The position numbers and the translations under genes are program-made. DNA of 23,704 bases from CAVXAE01 sp044225565 (GTDB lineage Bacteria; Pseudomonadota; Gammaproteobacteria; Steroidobacterales; Steroidobacteraceae): positions 1 through 23,704 of the forward strand of contig JBGAIL010000059.1 in NCBI GenBank assembly GCA_044225565.1. The letters are read 5' to 3'. Positions 1-8,268 of this stretch are shown here, piece after piece; within the stretch, counting starts at the first letter, position 1, and every line of letters begins with the position of its first letter. Under the pieces are notes generated by a model. That model was not told the origin of the DNA. It was given only the letters and a program-made list of their open reading frames with translations, and did no database searches.

Positions 1-326
1 GCCACACCGAGAAACTGCTCGCCTTTCACTGCCTCGCCCTGCCGCGTCGTGCCGCTGGCGAGGCCCTGGTAGTCGCCATTGGTCACGAACAGCACCGTCA
101 CCGGCTCACCACGCTGGACGGCAGCGAGAACGACTCCCGCCGCCGTCACCACGTCATCGTCCGGATGAGGAGCGACCACCAGTATTCCCGCGTGCGCGCA
201 ACCGAACAGCAGGCCGATCAGACCCAACCGGCCTGACGAGGCGAGCATGCGAGCCACTCCGGAAGTGTCAGCCATATGCCCCCCTTGCGGACGCTCGGCG
301 GCGGAGGTGTCGACGCTTGCCGTCAT
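1..326 (-). CDS. PIG-L/LmbE-family deacetylase, 3' part outside window
   Basis: Only the N-terminal ~108 residues are visible; the gene runs off the left edge. The frame reads a hydrophobic stretch (about residues 34-47, from GLIGLLFGC) and then ILVVAPHPDDD. This is the first strand plus the HPDD zinc and catalytic motif (about residues 51-58) of PIG-L/LmbE/MshB N-acetylglucosamine deacetylases. These enzymes remove N-acetyl groups from amino sugars. The last motif residue is Asp rather than the usual Glu. The most upstream ATG (326) has GGAGGG three bases before it and lies 15 bases after the stop of the upstream glycosyltransferase, so the two are probably one operon. An in-frame ATG at 275, preceded by AAGGGGGG, is an alternative and would put the hydrophobic segment closer to the N-terminus as a signal peptide. 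A deacetylase here suggests an HexNAc-containing glycan (inference). Confidence 0.85.
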   Translation of the reverse strand, partial: MTASVDTSAAERPQGGHMADTSGVARMLASSGRLGLIGLLFGCAHAGILVVAPHPDDDVVTAAGVVLAAVQRGEPVTVLFVTNGDYQGLASGTTRQGEAVKGEQFLGV

Positions 327-340
327 GCGCCCTCCGCGCC

Positions 341-1288
341 CTAGGAGCTTCGTTTGTCGATCATGTCCGCGAGCAGCGCGAACATGGTGCTGTTGATGAA
401 CAGGATCATCAGCAGCAGCGTCTTCTCGGTGAGGTCGTTGAGGACGAATACGTCGTAGCCCAGCGAGGCGCAGAAGCCCAGGAACGTCGCCATGAGCACC
501 GGCGAGAACACGCGCAGCGGCGCGAAATACATGCCGGTGCGCAGGATCAGCTGGAAGAAGCGCAGCGTGTCCTGGATGGGCTTGATCTTCGACTTGCCGA
601 TGCGCGCCGAATAACCGATGGGCACGTAGCGGACCGTGTAGCGGTTGGTCAGCATCGCGAGCGTGATGGTGGTCGTGAAGCTGAAGCCGTCGGGCAGGAT
701 GTTGAAGAACCGCTCGGCGAGCGAGCGGCGGAACACGCGCATGCCCGAGTTGATGTCGGGGATGTCCTGCTGCGCGATCCAGATGGCGTAGGCGCGCAGG
801 AAGGCCTTGGGGATCTTGCGGATGAGCGGATACTCGACGTCGTCCGCGGTGCGGGCGCCGACCACCATGTCGGCGTCCTCCATGAGGTCGACGAGCTCGG
901 GAATGCGGTGGTTGGGATAGGTGCCGTCCGCATCCGTGATGACGATGAGCTCGCTCGTGGAGTTGCGGATGCCGGTCTTGAGCGCCGCGCCGTAGCCGCG
1001 ATTGCGCTTGTGGTCGATCACGCGCACCAGCGGATCGCTCTCCTGCACCTTGCGCAGGCTTTCCGCGGTCGAGTCGGTCGAGCCGTCGTTGACGATGATG
1101 AGCTCGTAGTGGCCGGCGTTCTTCAGCGAGTCCCGCAGGTGCGCGACGGTGCCGGCGATGCCGCCCTGCTCGTTGAAGCACGGCACGATCACGGAGAAGC
1201 GCGGCGCCGCCACGGCAGGCAGCTGGCGGTGCGAGCCCGTCAGCGAGCCGGTGGAAAGCACGGTCCTGGTCGAGACCTCGGCGGTCAT
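341..1288 (-). CDS. Family 2 glycosyltransferase with C-terminal membrane helices
   Basis: This 315-residue protein has a GT-A family 2 domain. The nucleotide-binding strand is FSVIVPCFNE (31-40), followed by VNDGSTDST (66-74) and ITDADGTYP with the metal-binding DAD (119-121). A later block, RIGKSKIKP, is typical of polyprenyl-phosphate-type GT2 enzymes. Two hydrophobic segments in the last ~75 residues should anchor it in the inner membrane with the catalytic domain in the cytoplasm. It probably transfers a sugar from a nucleotide donor to a lipid carrier or lipid-linked intermediate; donor and acceptor cannot be read from sequence. The ATG at 1288 is preceded by GAGGGGATCA. The gene sits 40 bases downstream of another GT2 and just upstream of the PIG-L gene, all in the same direction. 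Confidence 0.9.
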   Translation of the reverse strand: MTAEVSTRTVLSTGSLTGSHRQLPAVAAPRFSVIVPCFNEQGGIAGTVAHLRDSLKNAGHYELIIVNDGSTDSTAESLRKVQESDPLVRVIDHKRNRGYGAALKTGIRNSTSELIVITDADGTYPNHRIPELVDLMEDADMVVGARTADDVEYPLIRKIPKAFLRAYAIWIAQQDIPDINSGMRVFRRSLAERFFNILPDGFSFTTTITLAMLTNRYTVRYVPIGYSARIGKSKIKPIQDTLRFFQLILRTGMYFAPLRVFSPVLMATFLGFCASLGYDVFVLNDLTEKTLLLMILFINSTMFALLADMIDKRSS

Positions 1289-1328
1289 TGATCCCCTCGT
1301 TCCTGTCGGTTTGCGTCGATCATGGCAA

Positions 1329-2411
1329 CTAGATCAGCGGCGAGGCAAGTTTCCAGTAGGAGGACGCGATGGCGTCCAGCCAGCGGCGGGCGACGCGCTC
1401 CACCTTGCTGGTCGTCAGCTCGGCCCGGAACGGGATGGGCCCGCCGACCAGGATTTCGCGGTCCGGCACGCGGCGCGCCCGCTGGATGCGCCGCCGCTCC
1501 TTCAGCACCGCGGGCAGGTTCTTCGCCATCCAGCCGGCCGAGCGCAGCCATTCGCGGGTCCAGCCCTTCTTCACGGCCACCACGAACAGCGCCGCATCGT
1601 AGAACGCCAGCAGCGGGGCAAGGCACAGCAGCGTGCGCAACGAATAGTTCTTGAGGATGACCAGCCAGCGGTTGCGGATGATGTAGTACACGCGCTTGGT
1701 GGAGTACTCGCCGAGCTGGCGGATCGAGAGCCCTTCGGTGCCCTTGCCGTGGAAGCACTGGGCGAGCGGCACCGACAGGATGCGGCCGCCGAGCAGGCGC
1801 ACCCGTACGCCGAAATCGTGGTCCTCGAACATGTAGAAGAAGGATTCATCGAAGCCTTCGCCAGCCGGCAGCCGCGAGCGGTCCGCGATGAAGCAGCAGG
1901 TGACGATGGAGCCAACGCTTCGCACGGTGGGATCGAGCACAGCCACCGGCACGTCCTCGTCCAGCAGTTTCTGCATGCCGAGGAAGTGGCATTCGGCACC
2001 GTCGTACTGCACCGTGTCGCGCTGGTGCGCGTAGATCACGGCGGAGGCCGCCAGTGCGGCATGCGGCTGAGACCTCATGGCCGCCTGCAGCTGGTCCACG
2101 CACTCGGCCGTCAAAGCCACGTCGTTGTCGATGAACAGGATGAGATCGGTCGGAGAATGGCGCAGGCCCGCATTGCGGGCACCGCCGGCGCCGAGATTCG
2201 CTCCCAGACGCACCACCTTCGCCTGCGGAAAGTCGCGCTCCGCCATCTCGGCGCTGCCGTCCACGGACCCGTTGTCCATGACGAGGATGTGCGAGAAACG
2301 GTCCGCGACGGCGCAGGCCGCGGACAGGCACATGGGCAGGACGCTCATGCCGTTGAAATTGATGATGCAAAGAGTCGGCTTGCCCGTCCCGTCGGGCTTG
2401 TCGTCGCTCAT
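1329..2411 (-). CDS. Family 2 glycosyltransferase (rhamnosyltransferase-like)
   Basis: This 360-residue GT-A protein has CIINFNG near the N-terminus, LVMDNGSVDGS (44-53), the NxGxxGARNAG loop (72-82) and FIDNDV with the metal-binding DND (95-97). This arrangement is seen in WbbL/rhamnosyltransferase-like GT2 proteins that extend O-antigen or exopolysaccharide repeat units. A hydrophobic patch near LLCLAPLLAFYDAALFVVAV may touch the membrane. I chose the ATG at 2411, which has a CGGGGAC-like SD. A TTG at 2432 in the same frame has no convincing SD and lies 7 bases from an inverted repeat. It follows the GMC oxidoreductase after ~106 bases and precedes another GT2 by 40. The sugar transferred is unknown. 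Confidence 0.9.
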   Translation of the reverse strand: MSDDKPDGTGKPTLCIINFNGMSVLPMCLSAACAVADRFSHILVMDNGSVDGSAEMAERDFPQAKVVRLGANLGAGGARNAGLRHSPTDLILFIDNDVALTAECVDQLQAAMRSQPHAALAASAVIYAHQRDTVQYDGAECHFLGMQKLLDEDVPVAVLDPTVRSVGSIVTCCFIADRSRLPAGEGFDESFFYMFEDHDFGVRVRLLGGRILSVPLAQCFHGKGTEGLSIRQLGEYSTKRVYYIIRNRWLVILKNYSLRTLLCLAPLLAFYDAALFVVAVKKGWTREWLRSAGWMAKNLPAVLKERRRIQRARRVPDREILVGGPIPFRAELTTSKVERVARRWLDAIASSYWKLASPLI

Positions 2412-2439
2412 GGGGTCCCCGTTTTGCGGCAAGCTTGTA

Positions 2440-2455
2440 CCCCAGGCACCTGGGG
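2440..2455. repeat. Perfect inverted repeat, 7-bp arms with 2-nt centre
   Basis: CCCCAGG-CA-CCTGGGG lies in the 106-base gap between the GMC oxidoreductase stop (2518) and the GT2 start (2411). As RNA it would form a GC-rich hairpin. No T-run follows on either strand, so it may be a weak terminator, an attenuator or a protein site. The sequence does not distinguish these. Confidence 0.5.
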
Positions 2456-2517
2456 GTGTCCACTATCGCCCCGCTTTCCGTGACCCGTGTCTCCCGCCGC
2501 CCGCCGATGTGACGGAA

Positions 2518-4125
2518 TCAGGGCCGCGACGCCCCGAGATGGGCCGCCAGACGCAACGAGAGCGCAACGATCGTCAGGGTGGGATTCGCATGCCCGGCGC
2601 AGGGGAATACGGAGCTCCCCGCGACGTAGAGATTGTCGATGCCGTGCGCCTTGAGGTTCGTGTCCACCACGCCTTCTGAAGGACGCAGGCTCATGCGCGT
2701 CGTGCCCATGTGGTGCGACGCGTCGGTGAAACGCGGCTCGCCCTCGCCAGGCTCGAGCTTGCCGACGCCGGTGCGCTCGAGCTCGCTGGCGAAGAGAGCC
2801 TGCATCCGCGCCATGCTCTCCGTGACGCTGCTGCCGATGTGCCAGTGCAGCTTCAGGCGGTTCAGGCCGAGCGCGTCCTTCTCGTCGCTCAAGGTGACGC
2901 GGCTCAGCGGGTCCGGTGGTTGCTCGCAGAAATACACCACGACGAAAGTGCGCGGCCCGGACTTTCTCGGGATCGCATCGCGCGCGGCGACGTAGGCCCG
3001 GTACAACGGATGCGGCATCAGCTCCTTCGGGCTCAGCAGGTAGATCATGTTGGGCAGTTGTTCGACGCTCGCCTTCGCGAAGCTCCAGCGGCTGCCGGCG
3101 TAGCCCTTGCGGAGCACCACCTTCATGGTCTGCACGAACGACTGGTATTTCGCCTCGGTGTAGCCGGAGGACTGCGCCTCGAGCGTGAGGTAGTGATTGA
3201 GAAGTGCGGCTGACCGCTGCACGCCGGGTGCGAGCCCGAGGCCGATCTGCAACTTGCCGTCCGCGAGCGGCCGACCGCGCAGCAGCGGCAGCTTGCAGTT
3301 CTCGCCGACGTGCACCTTTCCGTAGACCGCACGCGGATGGTCCATGAAATAGCGCCCAACGGCATCGCTAGAGTTGGCTACGCCATTGAAATGCCGGTCC
3401 CGGGACACGAGCAGCAGCCGCGCGTTCTCCAGCCCGCCGCAAGCGAGCACGAAGCGACGCGCACGGATGCGCAACTGCGCGCCGCCGAGTGTGGCCGCAC
3501 TCAAGGATTCCACGGCCTCTGCGTTGGGCGCGAGATTGATGCGCGTGATGGACGCGTTGAGCAGCACGCGAAGCGTGCGCGCGCGACGCAGCTGGCTGCG
3601 ATAGTCCGCTCCAAAACGCTTGGCGTTGCGGCCCCATAGAGAGAACGTGGGAGAGAACGTGCCGCTCTCGAAAAGCCGCCGCTCCGGATCCGCCTGTCGC
3701 TTCCCGAACGTGCGCAGCGCATCCTGCGCGGTGGGAAGGTCCAGCACTTGCGCGGCGCGCGGATAGAGATCGGCGATCTCGCGATACGGGATCGGCCAGC
3801 CGCTGTGCGGCACCCAGTGCCGCGGCTCGAAATCGATCTCGTTGAGCACCATGCTGCGGCCTGCCCAGAGATTGCAGCTGCCACCGAAATAACGTGCCCG
3901 CGACATGTAGTTCTCGCGGAACGGGTAGCCGGTGCTCTCGAGGTCGTAGAGCGACTGCACGACCTCGTCCGGCGCGAAGCCGCCGCTCTCGATTAGACAT
4001 ACATCACGGGAGGCACGCGCAAGCTCCGCGGCCAGCGTGATGCCGGCCGCGCCGGCACCGACGATGCACACGTCCGTCTCGATTGTGGAAAGTCCCGGGA
4101 AATCCCGGGTATCGATGAAAGCCAC
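2518..4125 (-). CDS. GMC-family FAD-dependent oxidoreductase
   Basis: The 535-residue protein begins FIDTRDF and then TDVCIVGAGAAGITLA, which contains the Rossmann GxGxxG loop for FAD (23-28), followed by the ESGG acidic strand end (46-49). The C-terminus has SHHMGTTRM (HH at ~471-472) and AGHANPTLT (His ~512, Asn ~514), the conserved active-site and FAD blocks of GMC oxidoreductases. The family oxidises alcohols or sugar hydroxyls, passing electrons to oxygen or a carrier. There is no signal peptide, so it is probably cytoplasmic. I chose the GTG at 4125 because homologs start close to the FAD loop. An upstream ATG at 4218 would add 31 Ser/Pro/Gly-rich residues and overlap the divergent promoter region. 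As the first gene of a glycan operon it may make an oxidised precursor or modify the glycan (inference). Confidence 0.9.
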   Translation of the reverse strand: MAFIDTRDFPGLSTIETDVCIVGAGAAGITLAAELARASRDVCLIESGGFAPDEVVQSLYDLESTGYPFRENYMSRARYFGGSCNLWAGRSMVLNEIDFEPRHWVPHSGWPIPYREIADLYPRAAQVLDLPTAQDALRTFGKRQADPERRLFESGTFSPTFSLWGRNAKRFGADYRSQLRRARTLRVLLNASITRINLAPNAEAVESLSAATLGGAQLRIRARRFVLACGGLENARLLLVSRDRHFNGVANSSDAVGRYFMDHPRAVYGKVHVGENCKLPLLRGRPLADGKLQIGLGLAPGVQRSAALLNHYLTLEAQSSGYTEAKYQSFVQTMKVVLRKGYAGSRWSFAKASVEQLPNMIYLLSPKELMPHPLYRAYVAARDAIPRKSGPRTFVVVYFCEQPPDPLSRVTLSDEKDALGLNRLKLHWHIGSSVTESMARMQALFASELERTGVGKLEPGEGEPRFTDASHHMGTTRMSLRPSEGVVDTNLKAHGIDNLYVAGSSVFPCAGHANPTLTIVALSLRLAAHLGASRP

Positions 4126-4259
4126 AGAGGATCCGCCAGCAGGATGCGGCGAAGTATGCCCTGCGCTGCACGAACCGCGAAGTGGCGCAGCCGGGCCGGC
4201 GCGGGAGGTGTGATACATTCCAGCGAAAGGACCGGCCCGAAGCCGGCATCTTTCTTTAC
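4126..4259. promoter_or_regulatory. Divergent intergenic region with hairpin near 4232-4246
   Basis: The 134 bases between the GMC gene (minus) and the ArnC-like GT2 (plus) must hold the promoters for both directions. TGTGATACAT near 4210 resembles an extended -10 for the plus strand, but I see no good -35. CCGGC-CCGAA-GCCGG (4232-4246) followed by CATCTTTCTTT resembles a small terminator or attenuator just before the GT2 ATG. Exact promoters are not resolved. Confidence 0.35.
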
Positions 4260-5252
4260 ATGATGCGGGGATTTCGAGTGCCGACCGGCCCCAAGCTGTC
4301 GATCGTCGTGCCGTTCTTCAACGAAGAGCAGAGCATCGGGCCGATGCATGCAGCCATCGCGAATGCGGTGTCGCCGCTCGGCGTGCCGTTCGAGATGGTG
4401 TTCGTCGACGACGGCAGCCGCGACAGCACGTTCCATCGGGCCGTGGAGATCGCGCGCGGCGACCCACGCGTGCGCGTAGTGAAGTTCCGCCGCAACTACG
4501 GGCAGACGGCCGCCATGGCGGCCGGCATCGAGCACGCACAGGGCGAGATCATCGTCACGATGGACGGGGATCTGCAGAACGACCCCGCCGACATCGCGCA
4601 CTTCCTCGCCAAGATGGACGAAGGCTACGACATCGTGGTCGGCTGGCGTTTCAACCGTCAGGACAAGCTCGTCTCGCGCAAGATCCCTTCGCGCATCGCC
4701 AATCGCCTCATCGCGAAGGTGACGGGCGTGCCGATCCGGGACAACGGCTGCTCGCTCAAGGCGTACCGCGCCTCGCTCATCAAGAACATCCCGCTCTACT
4801 CGGAGATGCACCGCTTCATTCCCGCGGTGGCCTCCATTGCCGGGCCGCGAATTGCCGAGATCAAGGTGAACCACCACGCGCGCCAGTTCGGCAGCTCGAA
4901 ATACGGGCTGTCGCGCGTCTACAAGGTTCTGCTCGACCTGCTGGTCATCAAGACCGTGACCTCGTTCACCTCGAAGCCCCTGCTGTGGTTCGGCATGCTC
5001 GCCATCCCGCCGTTCATCGTGGCCTGGATCGCCATCCTCTCGAGCCTCTATGCGATGGCGGCGCATGGCGCCACCATCTCCTGGCCCGTCGCCGGCTCGG
5101 GGCTCATCTTCCTCACCTCTTCCATCATCGTGGTGTGCAACGGCGCGCTCGGCGAGCTCATCTACAAGCTGAGCGGCCAGCGCGAGCACGAGTTCTCGCG
5201 GCTCACGCTGCGCGTGCACGCCTCGCCGACGACTGCCGAAAGCCAAGCATGA
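4260..5252 (+). CDS. ArnC/DPM1-like polyprenyl-phosphate glycosyltransferase
   Basis: This 330-residue GT2 has LSIVVPFFNEEQ (13-24), VFVDDGSRDST (48-57), FRRNYGQTAAMAAG and VTMDGDLQNDP with the DGD metal motif (102-104). Later come DNGCSLKAYR and a HxxxRQFGSSKYG block. These are signatures of ArnC, GtrB and DPM1 enzymes, which move a sugar from a nucleotide donor to undecaprenyl phosphate. Two C-terminal hydrophobic helices anchor it in the inner membrane. The ATG at 4260 lacks an SD. The in-frame GTG at 4278 has GGGGA six bases upstream and may be the true start. The stop overlaps the next ATG (ATGA), implying translational coupling. The sugar is unknown. A GtrA-type flippase and GT-C proteins in this window could use the product. 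Confidence 0.92.
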   Translation: MMRGFRVPTGPKLSIVVPFFNEEQSIGPMHAAIANAVSPLGVPFEMVFVDDGSRDSTFHRAVEIARGDPRVRVVKFRRNYGQTAAMAAGIEHAQGEIIVTMDGDLQNDPADIAHFLAKMDEGYDIVVGWRFNRQDKLVSRKIPSRIANRLIAKVTGVPIRDNGCSLKAYRASLIKNIPLYSEMHRFIPAVASIAGPRIAEIKVNHHARQFGSSKYGLSRVYKVLLDLLVIKTVTSFTSKPLLWFGMLAIPPFIVAWIAILSSLYAMAAHGATISWPVAGSGLIFLTSSIIVVCNGALGELIYKLSGQREHEFSRLTLRVHASPTTAESQA

Positions 5253-6223
5253 GCGTTCCCGCCCTCCCGACGACCCTTTCCGTGATCGTGCCCGTGGGCA
5301 GCCGGCATTCGGATCTCACCCAGCTGCACGCGGAGTATCGCGCTGGCCTCGAGGCAACCGGCCTGCCGTATGAGTTCGTTTTCGTGCTCGACGGGCCCCG
5401 GCCCGCAGCCGAGCCCGCCCTTCGTGCGCTGGTGAGCGCGAACCCGCGCACCAAGCTCGTCACGCTCACGCGCCCCTTCGGCGAGGCTACGGCGCTCATG
5501 GCCGGCTTCCAGCAGGCGACCGGGGAGATCGTGATCACGCTGCCCGCGTATCACCAGATCGAAGGCAGCGAGATCGGCAAGCTCGTGCAGGGCCTGGAAT
5601 CGCGGGACCTGGTCATCGGGCAGCGCTGGCCTCGCGCCGGCGGCTGGCTCGAGCGGGCGCGGCGCAACCTGTTCCACAGCATGATCGCCGGCGTCACCGG
5701 CGTCCGGTTCAACGATCTGGGCTGCGGCGCCCGGGCCATGCGACGGCGCGTGCTGGAAGAGATCTCGCTGTATGGAGACCAGCACCGCTTCCTTCCCGTG
5801 CTCGCGGAACGGCAGGGCTTCCGCGCCGGCGAAGTGCAGGTGCGCCAGTCGGCGCTGGACCGTTTCGAGGGCAAGTATCGCCCTCGCGAGTACGCGCACC
5901 GCATGCTGGACATCTTCACGGTGTTCTTCCTCGTGCGGTTCACGAAGAAGCCGCTGCGGTTCTTCGGCATGGTGGGCGTCATCACTTTCGCGCTGGGCGC
6001 GCTGCTCACCGCCTGGATCATCGGCGAGCGCCTGTTGCTGATGCGCCCTCTGGCGGACCGGCCGGCTTTCCTGCTGTCCTCGCTGCTGGTGGTGCTGGGG
6101 TTGCAGCTGTTCGCGCTCGGCCTGCTGGGCGAGCTGATCATCTTCGTGAATGCGCGCGAACAGAAGGACTATCAGGTCGAGCAGATCGTCCAGTTCGGCG
6201 GCGAGGAACGACCGAAGCCCTGA
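5249..6223 (+). CDS. ArnC/DPM1-like glycosyltransferase paralog lacking catalytic Asp motifs
   Basis: This 324-residue protein shares the fold and order of the preceding gene: LSVIVPVGS at the start, PFGEATALMAGFQQATGEIVIT, NDLGCGARAMRR, an HRFLPVLAE block and two C-terminal membrane helices. Key residues differ. VFVDDGSRD is replaced by VFVLDGPRP (LDG at 47-49), and the MDGDLQND metal motif by LPAYHQIEG (98-106). With no DxD at the usual place it may be inactive, metal-independent, or a regulatory partner of its neighbour. Its ATG overlaps the upstream stop codon, so the two proteins are probably made together in similar amounts. The reading frame is intact and its length is normal, so it is not a decaying pseudogene. 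Confidence 0.88.
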   Translation: MSVPALPTTLSVIVPVGSRHSDLTQLHAEYRAGLEATGLPYEFVFVLDGPRPAAEPALRALVSANPRTKLVTLTRPFGEATALMAGFQQATGEIVITLPAYHQIEGSEIGKLVQGLESRDLVIGQRWPRAGGWLERARRNLFHSMIAGVTGVRFNDLGCGARAMRRRVLEEISLYGDQHRFLPVLAERQGFRAGEVQVRQSALDRFEGKYRPREYAHRMLDIFTVFFLVRFTKKPLRFFGMVGVITFALGALLTAWIIGERLLLMRPLADRPAFLLSSLLVVLGLQLFALGLLGELIIFVNAREQKDYQVEQIVQFGGEERPKP

Positions 6224-6254
6224 GCAGGCTCGACGGCTCGCGGCCGATCTGCTC
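6222..6254. terminator. Possible hairpin between convergent genes
   Basis: GAGCAG (6222-6227) pairs with CTGCTC (6249-6254), and an inner CGGC/GCCG pair extends the stem. It lies between the converging ends of the GT2 paralog (6223) and the GT-C protein (6280). No T-run follows, so termination is only a suggestion. Confidence 0.3.
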
Positions 6255-6279
6255 GGTGCGTTGCCGCGCAGGCACGTAA

Positions 6280-8268
6280 CTAACCCGCCCCGCCCCCGAC
6301 AGAACCATCAGCTTCGGCATCGCCCGCGGCCCCGAGTGCAAGCACCTCGATCTCGCCGTCCGCGGCGCGCCATGCGACGCGAGGCTTCCACTGCGCCAGC
6401 TGCTTCGCGAACAGCGCCGAATCCTCGGCGTTGGCCACGATATAGGCCCCACCGGCCAGCGCGATCTTCGCGCTCAGGTCCGGCATCGAATAGATGAGCG
6501 GCAGGCCACCCCATCGCTCCTTCGTGCCGCGGCTGCACGAGTACGCCCGGAAGCGCCGGCCCTCGCGATCCAGATAAGCGAAGTCGAAATCGGCGAAGTA
6601 ATAGTCGGCCGACGGATAGGCGCTCACCCGCAGCGCCCGCGAGTCGCGGCTCGCGGCGGCGAGCCACTGCGCCGCGCCTCGCACGTCGGTCCTCGGCACG
6701 ACGTGAGACTCGAGCCGGTACGATAAATCCGTCCTCAGCAGCGCGGCCGGCCTGTCGATGGCCAGCAGATGCCGCAGCTGGAAGTCCTCCGTGAGCGCGT
6801 ACAACCCGAAAGCGACGAGAGCACCGAGGCCCGCGACCCGGATGCCACGCCGTGCCCCTGCCGCTTCCACCCACGAGACGACCGGCGTGAGGGCCACGAT
6901 GATCGCGAGCGGGAACAGGAAGAAGACATAGCGTGTCTCTTCCCGAGGCGGCGAGGTGAGGCCCACTGCCGCAGCCATGAAGATGAGCACCGTGAGAAAG
7001 ATGCGCTGTGCATCCCAGCGCTGCTCGTTCCTCAACACGGCGACCAATGCCGCCGCTGCCAGCACGGCAACGCCAGAGGCGAGCCACGGCACGGCGCCGA
7101 CCCAGGGCCGGACGATCTGCCGCAGCAGATCCGGCATGCGGATGAACTCGTACAGCACGCCCACCAGCCTCGAGTTTCCGAGCCAGTGCGTGTCCGTGCC
7201 GCTGCTCCACCCGGTGCTCAGCCCGAACGCCAGCCAGAACAACCCGGCGACGACTACGGCCAGCCCATAATGTCGCGCGCCGACCGCGCGCAGATCTTCC
7301 GTCCGCAGCAACCCCATGAGCAGGAGCAGCAACACGAGCACGACGAGTGCTCCGAACTGATGAATGGCGACGAGAGCCAGCCCCAGCGCCAACGCGAGTG
7401 CTGCAGGCCATCGCTGGCGCAACGTCCACACCCATCGCAACGCATTCAGCGCGAGCGCGATGGGAATGATCCACAACACCACCCAGAGCGTTTGCGCGCT
7501 CAGCGTGCTCCACATGGGCGGTACGCGGCCTCTTGCCAGCGCAGCCACTTCACGTGCGGCTTCGAGATCGAAATCCGCGGGAAACTGCGGCTCGTTGCCG
7601 GCAAGGCGCAGGTTCGCGCTGAGAACCGCGTAAGCCGCGAGGAACAGCGCTGCGCTCACGGCTGCAAACAACACCTCGGACAGACCGATCTTCCCGCGAG
7701 GGTTGCGCACGAAGATGAGCATGAGGTTCGCGAGCGCGAGGAAAGCGCCACCTTCCCAGGTAAGCGCGCCGAGCACGGTGAGCGCGAGCAAGGGCCACAT
7801 GGCCCGCTTCTCCGCGTCCACAGCGAGCTTCGCCACGAACACGAGATACCACAGGAATACCGCCTGGAACGGCGCGTACATGCGCCCGAACCGGGCGAGC
7901 TCCACTTCCCAGATGGAGACTGCAAGGATCGCCAGCGCTGCGAGCGCGACTGGCTTGCCTCCTGCGCGGCGGCCGAGCAGATACACCGCAGGCAGCGCGA
8001 TCACGCTCGAGATCGCCGCGACCCATCGCGCGCCGGAGGCTGGATCGAGCCCCAGGGCAGCGAGCCCCGCCACGAGATACTGGAAAGCGAGCGCGCGCGG
8101 GTAGTAGCCGCCACAGTCGAACTCCGGGATGCCGAAGCGCAGGACGTTCTGTACGGAGCGGGCAAGGTAGTACTCGTCCGCGGCCATCGAGGCGGCACCC
8201 AGGCCCTTGAAGCGGGCGTAGAGCCCCACGAGCAGCGCCAGCGCGACGATGGCGTACGGCAACAGCAT
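6280..8268 (-). CDS. GT-C-type membrane glycosyltransferase (ArnT/PMT-like)
   Basis: This 662-residue protein has roughly a dozen hydrophobic segments and then a soluble C-terminal domain of about 180 residues. After the first helix the loop reads SMAADEYYLARS, with DE at 31-32. This acidic pair in the first periplasmic loop is typical of GT-C enzymes of the ArnT/PMT (GT39/GT83) type, which transfer sugars from polyprenyl-phosphate donors at the periplasmic face. I chose the ATG at 8268 because it starts immediately before helix 1; in-frame sequence further upstream is antisense to the FkbM gene. The start overlaps the divergent FkbM start by 20 bases. It could use a lipid-linked sugar made by the ArnC-like enzyme and flipped by GtrA (inference). 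A Wzy-like polymerase role is less likely but not excluded. Confidence 0.85.
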   Translation of the reverse strand: MLLPYAIVALALLVGLYARFKGLGAASMAADEYYLARSVQNVLRFGIPEFDCGGYYPRALAFQYLVAGLAALGLDPASGARWVAAISSVIALPAVYLLGRRAGGKPVALAALAILAVSIWEVELARFGRMYAPFQAVFLWYLVFVAKLAVDAEKRAMWPLLALTVLGALTWEGGAFLALANLMLIFVRNPRGKIGLSEVLFAAVSAALFLAAYAVLSANLRLAGNEPQFPADFDLEAAREVAALARGRVPPMWSTLSAQTLWVVLWIIPIALALNALRWVWTLRQRWPAALALALGLALVAIHQFGALVVLVLLLLLMGLLRTEDLRAVGARHYGLAVVVAGLFWLAFGLSTGWSSGTDTHWLGNSRLVGVLYEFIRMPDLLRQIVRPWVGAVPWLASGVAVLAAAALVAVLRNEQRWDAQRIFLTVLIFMAAAVGLTSPPREETRYVFFLFPLAIIVALTPVVSWVEAAGARRGIRVAGLGALVAFGLYALTEDFQLRHLLAIDRPAALLRTDLSYRLESHVVPRTDVRGAAQWLAAASRDSRALRVSAYPSADYYFADFDFAYLDREGRRFRAYSCSRGTKERWGGLPLIYSMPDLSAKIALAGGAYIVANAEDSALFAKQLAQWKPRVAWRAADGEIEVLALGAAGDAEADGSVGGGAG

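Noticed and set aside
3993..5246. 417-residue open frame on the minus strand
   Set aside because: Antisense to the ArnC-like glycosyltransferase; its last part reads the GMC N-terminus in the wrong frame.
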